Of a stretch of 64,000 nt of DNA, positions 34,517 to 45,176 are shown piece by piece. The notes below the pieces were generated by a model, which did not search any database, had not been told where the DNA came from, and worked only from the letters and a program-made list of their open reading frames with translations. Source of the stretch: Theocolax elegans (taxonomy: Eukaryota > Arthropoda > Insecta > Hymenoptera > Cerocephalidae); assembly GCA_026168455.1 (NCBI GenBank), contig CM047431.1:27717569-27781568 (forward strand). The letters run 5' to 3'. The translations under genes were made by a program, and so were the position numbers. Position 1 is the first letter of the stretch. Each line of letters opens with the position of its first letter.

Positions 34517-34560
34517 TGTGTGTGCGGGCGCGTGTGCGTGCGTGTGCGTGTGCGCGCGGC
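34482..34560 (+). repeat. (GC)n(GT)n microsatellite
   Basis: A CG run of about 19 bp is followed by a TG run of about 26 bp and a mixed TGCG stretch. It borders the 5' end of R1-like copy 2. Confidence 0.95.
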
Positions 34561-34600
34561 GGAATATTTATTTAATATATATATATATATATATATATAT

Positions 34601-35596
34601 GGGGTATTCCACGTGAAGTGGCCCGATCAAAATTTTAAAATGCACCAAATTTTGGGTACACTTTGCAAATGTTTTTCAGAATACAGAAAAAAATTTTTAG
34701 GTACTGGAATCTATTTGCTCAAAAGTTATTCTAACCTCAAAAAGTAAATTTTTCCATATTTTTTTCAACACCAGCTGGGTTTACCGCTATATAACTCAAA
34801 ATCTATCAACTTTTACTATAGAACATTATATGTAACATTCGTTGCTAATTATATCTAGAATTTATTCTTCTGGGTTAGAATTTCTAATCTCAAGGTCAAT
34901 GTTACATAAACTACATGTCAATATTCAACTTGAAAAAAGTGCAAGTGCGCCACCTTTGATTTTTTCGTCCAAAAGTCTAAAAGAAAGCTTGGAGCAATAC
35001 CTTTCAAATGGTCTGTAGCATTTTTATGGCCTCCAATTCTGTAAAAAGTTATGACAATTTAAAGAAAGACAAAAAATTCACAAAAATTAACATGGTAATT
35101 CCCATTTAAATTTTTTAAAAAATTTCGTGTTTCTTTAAATTGTCATAACTTTTTACAGAATTGGAGGCCATAAAAATGCTACAGACCATTTGAAAGGTAT
35201 TGCTCCAAGCTTTCTTTTAGACTTTTGGATGAAAAAATCAAAGGTGGCGCACTTGCACTTTATTCAAGTTGAATATTGACATGTAGTTTATGTAACATTG
35301 ACCTTGAGATTAGAAATTCTAACCCAGAAGAATAAATTCTAGATATAATTAGCAACGAATGTTACATATAATGTTCTATAGTACAAGTTGATAGATTTGG
35401 AGTTATATAGCGGTAAACCCAGCTGGTGTTGAAAAAAATATGGAAAAATTCACTTTTTGAGGTTAGAATAACTTTTGAGCAAATAGATTCCAGTACCTAA
35501 AAATTTTTTTCTGTATTCTGAAAAACATTTGCAAAGTGTACCCAAAATTTGGTGCATTTTAAAATTTTGATCGGACCACTTCACGTGGAATACCTC
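34601..35596. repeat. Large palindromic (foldback) element 2
   Basis: The left end GGGGTATTCCACGTGAAGTGG after (TA)n is mirrored by CCACTTCACGTGGAATACCTC before (TA)n. Arms of about 498 bp meet near 35,098 and appear at least 97% identical by eye. Termini resemble those of palindrome 1 (GGGCTATTTCACGTCAAGT), and both lie next to repeat Y. No coding capacity is seen. Confidence 0.9.
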
Positions 35597-35652
<56 letters not shown>

Positions 35653-35656
<4 letters not shown>

Positions 35657-36172
35657 AATTTTAAATAAACAAGTATGTATTTATTAGAAACAGAAGGTTA
35701 TTTAAGGAATGCATTTGTTTATAATAATCACAATAAATGTATGGGCTCTGTAACTAAAGGGAAAAATAAATTGGATATAATTATAGACTCAAACGCAAAT
35801 TTTGAAAGAGGGCGCAAATTACGAATTACGGGAGAAATGGAAGAAACAGGTTTTTATTTATATGCCGTTAAAATATTATAAATAGTTCTTTAAAGTTAAT
35901 ATAAAAATTTTTCTATGTCAAAAGAAAGTTTTATTACCCTAAAAGTACAAAATATTAATGACATAGGACTTTTGGCGATGATCCTTCGTCATTAAATAAA
36001 TTAATTTTAGGAGGTGAAGTTCTATTTAGATACGTTTAAAATAATCCAAAATTTTAATAAATTGTTACTAAATACTACAATTTAGTAAGTATATGCACTT
36101 TACTATTTTTGGTAAGTTAATTTTTCATTAACATTTGTAATTATTAAAATATAAATTTAAGCTTTATAGGAA
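35653..36172 (+). repeat. Dispersed repeat Y, copy 2, with a 68-codon open frame
   Basis: This is the longer version of the sequence at 6,506-6,905. It contains a frame at 35,675-35,881 whose end (RGRKLRITGEMEETGFYLY) is also preserved in copy 1. The 70 bp between LLETEG and NKLDIII are missing from copy 1. I do not recognise the protein. The repeat borders (TA)n and palindrome 2. Confidence 0.65.
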
Positions 36173-36465
36173 TTCATATAGTTTAAAATTTACAGTTAAC
36201 ATTCAATATGTCTCTATTTTTTTTATTATTTTTATTCTGATTTCATTATACTAAATTTTGGTAAAAACTTTCATTTATAAATTATAATCGTATTTAAAAA
36301 AAAATTAAATTTTTGGTATAAAACCCAAAGCACTATAGCAATACCTCTAAGGTGTTGTGTGAATCTGTTTAATTTTTAAGATGCCCATGGTAGTGAAAAA
36401 ATAATACAATTTAAAACATTATTTTAACTAATATATTACGAAAAACCTTTTTCGAAATTAAAAAT

Positions 36466-36508
36466 AGGTTGGCGCGCGAAGCGCGTAGGCGGGCGAAACC
36501 AAATTAGT
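36466..36508 (+). mobile_element. Possible Helitron-like 3' terminus
   Basis: GCGCGCGAAGCGCG forms a tight GC hairpin in AT-rich DNA, with TTAGT about 20 bases further on. This is similar to, but weaker than, a canonical hairpin-CTRR-T end. Directly after it, TCTATATAATATAAA resembles a Helitron 5' start. There is no coding support. Confidence 0.3.
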
Positions 36509-36740
36509 ATATATATCTATATAATATAAATATTTCGACGCCGCCGTCCTGTCTAAGATTTCAGGGTTCTAAATATATGCCGCTGTGTATAAAAGTTTTT
36601 CACTCCCCATATATGGGCGTTCATATATATATATATAGTTCCAGAGACTCAGTACATACATAGATACATATATATGTGTGTGTGTGTGTCGCGGAATAAT
36701 TATGTAATATATATATTTTTAAATTGTTTTTTCAAGAATA

Positions 36741-37125
36741 GATAAAAAAAAGTTATGAGTATAACTTGAAAGAATGTGTATTATTAGTTTACTCATTCCT
36801 GATAAAATAAAACTCATAAAATTTTTTAATGTGTACTCAATAATAATAACGGACCTAAAATTCAATGTAATGCTTTAAATACAGATGCAAAATTTTTCGA
36901 AGATAAAATAAATATTAATCAAGTATAACATACGTCACTTTTCCAAATATACAAATGTGATATATACAATGGGTTAAAAATTAAATACGTTAATTATTGC
37001 ATTTTTAAGATAATTCTATTATAAACAGTAATGGCAAAAGAAAATTCAAATTTTAACAGTGGCAATATAAAATACGAATTACATTTGAAAAGATTTTCAA
37101 AAACTATTAATTTAGGAGCATTTAA
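36741..37125 (+). repeat. Dispersed repeat X, copy 2
   Basis: It matches 5,064-5,430 in the same orientation. Here it follows repeat Y (Y-X order), whereas at 5-7 kb the order is X, palindrome, Y. Confidence 0.7.
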
Positions 37126-37164
37126 TTTAAATATTTTTTAAATTAATATTTCAAAATTGTATGG

Positions 37165-37625
37165 ATATAACAAATTACTCATTGACATCTTCATGAAATC
37201 ATCCCTAAATCTTTTCAAAAACACTCTCTTCGATCACCTGTTTGGACTCGACTAGACAGCTTGTCCGACCGGGTTAGGCCTGAGGGGATCGTTTTGCGGT
37301 CCATCCCTCCCTTCCAAGCAGAATAAGTCTACTTTTTATGGAGATTGTTTTAAATTTGCGTGTTCGATTTGTAAAACTAAAATAAGGATCGTTATATATT
37401 TTGTATTATTTTTATATATTTTTATTTTTATATGCTACAATGCAATTTTTACGATTTTTAACTTGTATCATTACCAATTTGGTTTATGTTTTATATGTAT
37501 TTTATTTTTGTTGTTGAAATTTAATTTTAAGAAATTGTAAATATTTCCACGACTGTATTACTTAAGTGCCTACGGGGTTTCTACCCCAAACAGGCCTAAT
37601 AAATTATTCATTCATTCATTCATTC
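37165..37625 (+). mobile_element. Non-LTR retrotransposon D, 3' end only
   Basis: The end of an ORF2-like frame (SLNLFKNTLFDHLFGLD near 37,200-37,250) is followed by a 3' untranslated region, a hairpin (CGGGGTTTCTACCCC, about 37,573-37,587), AATAAATT and a tail of about five ATTC repeats (37,602-37,625). This is the same end architecture as element A, with another tail unit. Confidence 0.65.
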
Positions 37626-37640
37626 TCTCACTTGCTTGTG

Positions 37641-37960
37641 ACTGCTCTGAAGACAGGATCAATCCTCAACCGCAGATTAATTCGCCTCGTGCGTATATTA
37701 AATACCACAAATAAAATGTCACGCAGAGAAACTCTCGGAAAATATCGTGTAAGCCGGGACGTTAACAGCCGCACGTGTCGACGCAATCTCTCTACCTCGT
37801 ACCGGTCGTTCTGCGCGCGCAACCGCTCTCTCATGAATTGCCGATTTTCGTTGCGCGAGCATCGGCCGTTCGAGTCGCTGGCTATATCTATATCTATATA
37901 TAGCGCTCGTGCTTACCTACTGAATTCGATAATGGTGAGTGCATATCACTTACTATTACA
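37641..37960 (-). repeat. Probable 3' LTR of a Gypsy-type retrotransposon
   Basis: On the minus strand a purine-rich tract (GGCAGGGGGA, 37,961-37,970) is followed at once by TGTAATAGTAAGTG, as expected for the polypurine tract and LTR start. A TATATATAG sequence lies about 50 bp inside. A CA end near 37,641 (AGTCACA) gives an LTR of about 320 bp. The matching 5' LTR is not in the window because the element is truncated at about 39,940. Confidence 0.55.
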
Positions 37961-38040
37961 TCCCCCTGCCAGATTCCGCATACCGGTGTGCATACATATG
38001 TGGTATCTGTACCAGAAATACGAATGAAGGATAGGATATA

Positions 38041-38980
38041 ACGACTCGGGTACAACAAAGAATGAACTCACTCAAAAGAACTACAATGGGAGTAGAAAGA
38101 TATATTTTACTGTACAGTGGAAAAATAAAAACAATATGTACATTATCTACACTGGAATACCGTACTTCACTCGTACCCCTGCCGGTGCCGCTGATTCTCA
38201 CGGTACCTCTCCCGCTTTCGACGCCGGATCTTCTTGTGCTTATACTTGTACGGGCAGTCCTACGGATCGACGACCCCCACTCTCTACAAACGGAGCACTT
38301 CGGCTCGGACTCTCTTTTTGGCCGAGGAGTTCTACTATCCAAACTAGTCTGAGCGCGCTCTTCTTCCTCACGAGCTCTGGCTAGCCGGCGCTGTGCCTTC
38401 TTGGCCTCTTCCTCGAGTCTGAGACGATCTTTGTGGGCCCTCCGAGCGGCTTCTTCACGGTTTTGCCGTTCCTCGGCACGAGCGGCTTCCGCCGCTCTCT
38501 CTCTCTCCCATCCGCCCTCATGGCCAATACCGCTTAGCGTTCCGCCCTACGGTATCCAACAATAGCCTCTCTCTGATCCGCAGCACTCATCCACGGACGT
38601 CTAAGGGGAACATATTCCTCGTCCTTCTTATGGAGCTGGTTGGGGAGCCGAACCTCCTGCTCCCTGGACCGCTGTTCAGCCCCGACCCTGGACGGCGGTG
38701 AACCTGCCGGAATCGTGTCTCGAGCCTGAGGTAACTCCGACTCGACGACTAGGCCACCCGATGAGTAGACGGGTACTTCATCCAGCCCATCCTCCTCGAT
38801 GACCACCGCATCTCGGTCCTCCTGCCTCCGACGTCTCTCCTCCAACTCATCCTTCACGGCTTGGTCCACGGCCGTGGTGATGCCGTTGAGGAGCTTGAGT
38901 GTCTGGGGCTCGTTGATTTCGCATTGAATCAGGCGGGCCACCAATTGCTCCAGCTGCTCGCTGTCGAACTGGATCAGCAT
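38041..38980 (-). pseudogene. Coiled-coil protein gene downstream of Gypsy pol, frameshifted
   Basis: The frame from 38,980 to 38,534 encodes about 148 residues: a Leu-rich start (QLEQLVARLIQCEINEP) and then acidic and polar sequence. After a shift near 38,530, another frame continues with a strongly charged coiled coil (EEAARRAHKDRLRLEEEAKK), down to about 38,320. A basic Tyr/Lys-rich tail in a third frame ends near 38,165. Being between pol and the LTR, it may be an extra 3' ORF of the retrotransposon. I do not recognise the family. Confidence 0.55.
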
Positions 38981-39059
38981 CTAAACAAACAAATATCAAT
39001 CGGTCAGGGTCGTTCCAAGCTCAGACTAAATTTTATTAGCTCAACTTAACTGCCTATTG

Positions 39060-39940
39060 CTTTGTCGTACCTCGCGGTCGACCTCTACCTCGTTTAACTT
39101 GTCCACGGGGACTTTCATTAGAGACAACACTCGGACGGTTTCCGCTACCTACCTCTACCTCGTCTAACAGGGAACGCGTTTTTGGTCGGATTACCGTTAT
39201 GTTCCTCGCATGGAACTTCGCTCGCTTGCGTCTCGCCGTTTGAGACGTCTTCGCTCGCAGCAATCGTATCATCAGGTTCCTCTTCCAGCGGAGGTTGACC
39301 GATCTCGATGTCGTCTACTTCTCCGTACTCATCCCCGTGATCTTCATATAAGTACGGTTTGAGATATTGTACATGACATTTCTCTTCGTTACCTCTAGCA
39401 TCTTGTATCTTAACAGTGTTTGGGCCGTAGCTATAAACTATCAAATATGGGCCAATGTATTTCGGGGCTAACTTGGCCGAAATACCTTGAGCACTGGATG
39501 AAAGGACTCAATTCTTCTTCCACACAAAGTCTCCAACTTCAAAAGATGCAGCTCTTCGCCCGGCATTGTAGCAATCGGCTTGCCTTTCATGAGCTTTACT
39601 CGCATTGGCCGATGCTTTCTTGTAATGCGCAGGTAATTTAGACAGCCGATCACTTCACTCAAGCAAACGTTGTTATTCCACACGTTGTTGAACCAGCTCG
39701 TCTTGCGCTCTACGAGCTGTACCGGATGGCTCGGGTTGCCGGCCATAGGTTAACATGGCCGGGCTCTATTTCGTTGAACTTTGTATCGCTGTATTTAGAG
39801 CGAATACCAAATCGGGGAGTTTCTCATCCCATGTATTGTGCTTCTCTGTGATATAGGACGCGATCATTGTCTTCAACGTCCTATTAGTACGTTCAACAGG
39901 ATTAGCCTGAGCATGGTAAGGAGGAATCGTCGTAAGTAGT
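39060..39940 (-). pseudogene. Gypsy-type pol, integrase C-terminal part
   Basis: Reading leftward from about 39,940: PPYHAQANPVERTNRTLK (end of the integrase catalytic core, including the catalytic Glu region), a region with DLVFALNTA, then a basic GDFVWKK-type segment, the GPY-type module (KYIGPYLIVYSYG, near 39,420-39,460), and an acidic C-terminus. Stops and shifts occur near 39,780, 39,745, 39,690 and 39,500. The element is cut at about 39,940, so protease, reverse transcriptase and gag are missing. Confidence 0.8.
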
Positions 39941-39943
39941 TAT

Positions 39944-40066
39944 GGTGGTATTATTGACAGACACAACAAACCCCCACCACCTACCCACTGACCTCGAGTA
40001 ACCTCGTCTATGACAGCTACACGAAGTCAAGGTCAGGTTTGTTGTGTCTGTCCATAGTACTACCTC
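39944..40066. repeat. Short inverted repeat (123 bp)
   Basis: GACAGACACAACAAAC at about 39,956 is mirrored by GTTTGTTGTGTCTGTC ending near 40,053, and the similarity extends outward imperfectly (GGTGGTA / TACTACC). It sits exactly where the Gypsy remnant stops and just before (GA)n, and may be a small foldback element. Confidence 0.6.
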
Positions 40067-40085
40067 TCTTAAAAATCAAGGTTAT

Positions 40086-40229
<144 letters not shown>

Positions 40230-41660
40230 TTGATTGAAAAGTTTTATTATGCCTAAGTTACAAGTAACCTTAAGGCAACAACAAGTTTCATTATAATTAA
40301 ATAAATTTTTATAACATAATAAACGTATAATATAAAATTGTAAAATATATAAAAACATAAATAAACGAAATATAACAAATTAGGTAATATTACATTACAA
40401 AATGATGACATAAAGCCAATAATAATAAATAATCTAAACTAAAAAATGTATAAGACATTGCTATTAATCAAATACTCATACAATCGATTCTTAAATAAAT
40501 AAACGCTAGCACTAAGTCTAATAAAGGATGGCAATGAGTCCCGAAAATCCATCGCTTGAATTGTATAGGACCCTTGGAAGACACTAATAAGGGCTTAAGG
40601 TCGTTGAAAGGAGGAATAGTTTAAACGAACAGAACGACGAATCTCACTATTGGGTGGAGGAAGTAAAACATAAAGGTAATCAGGTATTTTTTTGTTAATA
40701 TTTGATAGGTTAATAATCCCAAGAAGTATCGACGTCTCGCAGTAACTGATAACCAATTTAACTTAGCGCAATACGAATCTAACTTCACATCCTTTCTAAG
40801 GCGAAAAATGTAACGTACACATGTATTGAGAAGTCGTTGGAGTTTCAAATTTAAGTAATCTGGTAAATCACATAATACTAAACAAACATAGTCAAAATGA
40901 GGCATAATTAACATAACTAATTTCGCACGCATTATAACAGACAAGAAATTTCCCCTATTCCGCAATTTATGGAAAACACTATGCACACTTGAAACTATTC
41001 TTGATACATGGGAATTCCAATGGAAATTCTCAGTGATAATCAGACCTAAGTTTTTAACAGTGTCAACAAGATCAATTCGATGGCCATCAATAAGAATAGG
41101 TGATAAAAGAACCTTATCTATAAACCTATGCTGCTGTGAAGACCCAACAACAATAGCCTTAGTTTTATTAAAATTAATGTCCAAACCATGAGATCGCGCC
41201 CAATCCATCACTCTGTAAGCGTCATGAATTAATCTTGAGATACAACTATTAATATCAGACGGAATACAATGAATATAGAGCTGTAAGACATCAGCAAACA
41301 GCATCCCTTTACAATAAGACAACTCATTCATAATATAATTAATAAAAGCAAGAAATAACACTGGCTCAGGTGTTGACCCTTGGGGAACACCTGAAGAAGT
41401 ATTCATAAACAAAGAAACCGAATTATCGAGATCAACAACGGTCTGTGAACGCTTATTGAGGTACGAGTAGAACCAATTAATTACCTCATTATGAAAATTC
41501 AATCTTTTTAAACTTTTAAAATCAAACAAAATTAAAATTGTCATCATTCCGTTTTCCATCGCAAGACGTATATTATCTGTAACCTTTAATAAAGCAGTCT
41601 TAGTGCTAAACAAACTCCGAAAACCAGACTGATAATCAGATAAAAGATTATTATTTTCCA
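40230..41660 (-). mobile_element. Non-LTR retrotransposon E (CR1/Jockey superfamily), 5'-truncated
   Basis: Reading leftward: reverse transcriptase, C-terminal region, 3' untranslated region with an AAGGTTACTTGTAACTT hairpin, AATAAAAC and TTTTCAATCAATC, then (TC)n. Its 5' end abuts the tail of element F, so two same-strand copies lie head to tail. Confidence 0.85.
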
Positions 41661-41661
41661 A
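40621..41661 (-). pseudogene. Reverse transcriptase ORF of element E
   Basis: The 346-codon frame starts inside the palm (LSDYQSGFRSLFSTKTALL). It holds a damaged motif A (ILILFDFKSLKRLNF, with the AFD part lost), motif B (SGVPQGSTPEP) and motif C reading FADV instead of FADD, so one catalytic Asp is lost. The LKLQRLLNTCVRYIF region follows. The frame ends at 40,621, before the usual C-terminus, which continues in another frame. It is inactive. Confidence 0.85.
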
Positions 41662-42700
41662 GAGAGATTGATTGAAAAGTATTTATTTATGCCTAGGTTA
41701 CAATTTAACCTTAAGGCAATGATTATAAATTATACAACACTTGTAGACTATACAGATATAACAGTATAAAATTGAATATAAAGAAAAATATAATGTATAT
41801 AAGGAAGAATATACAAGAAAAGAAAAATAGTAGGTGACAACGCATCATAAACAGGAAATGTCATATTTAACAATAGTAGTAGCAATATGACATTCAATTT
41901 GCTAACGACTTAAATCATACTAATAACTAAACACTAGTCGCTAATCGTTGCTCTTATTAACTAAGTAATTATATAATCTAATCTTAAAAATATTGACACT
42001 AGTACTTAAACGCAGTTCGGCAGGAAGCGAATCCCATAGATCCATGGCCTGTATTGTATACGAATTTCGGTACGTACTTGTACTAGCTAGAGGGCGCTCA
42101 AAACTAGAATAATTAATACGAGCTGATCGTCGCGCTTCACTACTAGGTGATGGTAATAAATCAAGTAAATAAACAGGTTTTCTTATAGTAAGTACCTTAT
42201 ATGTTAACAGTCCAAGGAAATACATACGCCTAGTACTTACAGACAACCAGTGCAATTTCTTATAATAGGGCTGGAGTCTAGTGTCCTTTTTTAACTTAAA
42301 AATATATCGCACACAGACATTTAACAATCGCTGAAGTTTTACATTTAAATAATCTGGTAAATTATTATAAACTACGCAGACATAATCGAAGTAAGGAAGG
42401 ATTAATGAAGTGACTAATTTTTTCCTCAATGTAAAAGACAAAAAATTCCCTTTATTTCGGAGTTTGTGCAAGACACCATGAACACGTGATATAATACCTG
42501 CTACATGAGAGTTCCACTGCAAATTTTCAGTAATCGTAAGACCTAGATTGCGAACAGAACTCACCAATTTTATTCCATGACTGTCAATTATTATAGGGCG
42601 TAACATTTCTCTATTCACATACCTTAGCTGTTGGACAGAACCTATTAGTAATGCTTTGGTTTTACCAAAGTTTAACTTAAGACCTAAGACTTAAGACTTA
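41661..42700 (-). mobile_element. Non-LTR retrotransposon F (same family as E), 5'-truncated
   Basis: It has the same TTTTCAATCAATCTCTC end as E (at about 41,661-41,680 on +), followed by a 3' untranslated region and the last third of ORF2. The 5' end stops in a (GA)n tract at 42,702-42,722, so GA/TC repeats lie at both ends. Confidence 0.85.
41941..42618 (-). CDS. C-terminal third of non-LTR ORF2 (element F)
   Basis: An uninterrupted 225-codon frame covers the thumb and C-terminal region (VRNLGLTITENLQWNSHV, VKLQRLLNVCVRYIFKLK) up to the natural stop. The family end AMDLWDSLPAELRLSTSVN is well kept. The reverse transcriptase core is absent because of 5' truncation. Confidence 0.8.
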   Translation of the reverse strand: MNREMLRPIIIDSHGIKLVSSVRNLGLTITENLQWNSHVAGIISRVHGVLHKLRNKGNFLSFTLRKKLVTSLILPYFDYVCVVYNNLPDYLNVKLQRLLNVCVRYIFKLKKDTRLQPYYKKLHWLSVSTRRMYFLGLLTYKVLTIRKPVYLLDLLPSPSSEARRSARINYSSFERPLASTSTYRNSYTIQAMDLWDSLPAELRLSTSVNIFKIRLYNYLVNKSND

Positions 42701-42722
42701 AGAGAGAGAGAGAGAGAGAGAG

Positions 42723-43621
42723 CTTAATTAAAATATTTTGTATTTACCAATAGAGACTTCGTCGTCTTGTTCTTTCTTCTTCTCGTGAACGTCGTTAACC
42801 AGGAAACTCGCAACTGATCGCAATCGCGGCGGATGATAATCTGACCACTATTGGAAGTTTTTGCGCTTCAATCACCTATCTCCCACCACCCATACCCTAA
42901 AATTTGCTGACGTTTAAATATTGCAGCGATCGCAAAATTACTTTCGCACGTACTAGTTCTGATAAATATTGCAAAATTTACAATAATTTTTCGCACACTG
43001 TGGCTTATTACTCTGAATATTTCCTTTATATAAATAACAATTTACGTATTTTAACGATATAGATGAAATACAATCGTTAAAGTGGAATTTTAAAAGTTAT
43101 AAATTTAAAAAATAAATAAATGGAATCCCAACTAAATAAACATATAAGTATAATTTAAATTACTTACATCGCTTTACCGATATTTTAAGAAAGTATCAAT
43201 CGAAAATACAATTAAAATATTCTAATTTGAATAAAAAGTCATATTGTTGGTGTAATTGTAGGTATTGAATCGATTAAAATCCATATCAAAGTGATTTTCT
43301 TAATAAAATGTATTAGGAGAATAGAGCTGGTGAAAGAACTATAACGCTATATTAAAAAGGCGGTGACACTTTGCACCTATAGCTGTCAAGGACCCCACTC
43401 CTCAACATTATATACGCCCACCGCTTTCTTTTATTCGTTAGATAAAGAGTATTCACCGCCTAAATCTAAAATTTCACTAGGTTTGGTATTGGCGGTTCAA
43501 ACGGTGACTCGACCCGTCTTTACAATCGTCCATTCATTCGCTTTGATGAATACCATCAATATTTCATGTTTAAAAAAGAGATATCTTTATTCGTTTTTAC
43601 TAGAGAAAAGAGAAACTCTTT
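42723..43621. other. Unassigned AT-rich stretch
   Basis: No gene is recognised. An open frame of 93 codons (43,363-43,644, +) has no domain and overlaps the start of the tandem array. Confidence 0.4.
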
Positions 43622-44575
43622 ACCACCAGCTGAAGCTAAATTGATATTTGGTGATCGGTAATCAATATTTTACAAATAATTATTTTATCGTTTTGTTATG
43701 TAAACCATTTTTATACAAAACGTTTAAATGTAATGATAAATCGTTACACCGCGATTTAATCGAATCGATATTTCGATAATTGGTAATCGATAACTCTTTT
43801 AAGATACATTTAATCAATTCGCGGAATTAAACTTTTGTGTAGCACGAGAAGAGACAAACAAAAAACCTTTATACCGCGAATTGATCCAATCGATATATGG
43901 TGATCGATAATCAATATCTTTACAAATAATTATAACTTTGCTTTAATTCGTATGTCGCCGTATAAAGTGTTCAAATTGTAAGATAAAACCTATATACGGT
44001 GATTTAGTAAAATCGATATATCGATAATCGATAATCGATAACGGTTTGAATATTAATTTGATTAATTCGCGGTATTACCCTTTTTTAAAGATTGACCAGA
44101 GACGAACAAAAAACTCTCATACCGCGAATTGATCCGATTGGTATTTATCGTTTAATCACGTTAATTAAAAATTAAACATATTAGGAGAGCAGAAAAATGT
44201 GGAGGTAAAGAGTTATATTGATTTCGTGAATATCATCTTTACCTCGGTGCGATATTACATTTGTATAGTAATGGTAGAGACAAACGAAAAACGTCTATAT
44301 CGCGAAATGATTGAATCGATACCTCGTGATCGATAATCGGTATGTCTACAAATAATTATTCTATCGCTTTTTCTCGTATGTTACCACATAAAGTGCTTCA
44401 AACACAGAAAAAAATGGCTATGTCGCGAATTGATTGAATCGATATTTCGAAGATCGATAATCGATAACTCTCTAAATATTAATCTGATCAATTCGCGGTA
44501 TTACACTTTTGTAACGTTTGATTAGAGACGAACAAAATATCCTTATGCCGCGAATTCGTTAACTTTCGGTCCAAT
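43622..44575. repeat. Tandem array of dyad-symmetric, ATCGAT-rich units
   Basis: An anchor AGAGAC(A/G)AAC(A/G)AA starts at 43,850, 44,098, 44,276 and 44,524, giving spacings of 248, 178 and 248 bp. Each unit has a CGCGAATTGAT element and, about 80 bp on, its inverted form ATCAATTCGCG, with several GATCGATAATCGATA-type sequences between them. The array ends just before Polinton B. It could be the terminal or subterminal repeat of the element, a replication or regulatory region, or host satellite DNA. Confidence 0.75.
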
Positions 44576-44599
44576 CAATTCGTGTTAGATACTGTAGCG

Positions 44600-45176
44600 T
44601 CACTCGCATCAAAAAAATGACAGTACATTTTCAAATTCGTGCATAATTGTCGAATTTATGCATTTTTTTCATCACTGCGCATACAACCCCACCACTATTT
44701 TACCCTTCTTTGCGGCCTGGTGGCACAATAAAAAGGTGACGTTTCCGTCGAGATTTATCAGTGTTTTGGGGTTCGGCTTCCTCTTTTGCGTGTGACAAGA
44801 TGAAAATAGTGTGTCTATCTCGATATGGAGAAGTCGGTATTGTTGAGAATCGTTCACGTAATATTGAGTGTAGCGATTCAACGTGAACCAGTAGTCAAGC
44901 TATTTTGCACTGACAAGTAGCAGAAAAATTTGAAATACTGCACAATCAACGAATTGTTCAGTAGATTAAAGTATATTCTTTCGTATTGTAGTACCCGTAC
45001 AATAATATATTTATACAATCGTGGAATTTTTTAAAATAAAAAAGAAATAATACGTGTCGTTGGTGCGTGTTTTGCACGACGTGGTCAACACAATGTTTGT
45101 CAGCTGCAAGATCTTATGCTGCAGTATCGCACTATTCTCGGTACGTAATAAATTTTGCAATAGCATAATTGACTTA
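44600..45176. other. Left non-coding region of Polinton B
   Basis: This lies between the dyad array and the first PolB frame. It shows no inverted match elsewhere in the window. It may carry the element's end and early promoter. Confidence 0.4.

Noticed and set aside
43363..43644. 93-codon plus-strand frame
   Set aside because: It shows no recognisable domain and overlaps the tandem dyad array.
43622..44575. CRISPR-like array
   Set aside because: Repeats are long, degenerate and dyad-symmetric with no regular short spacers, and the genome is eukaryotic.
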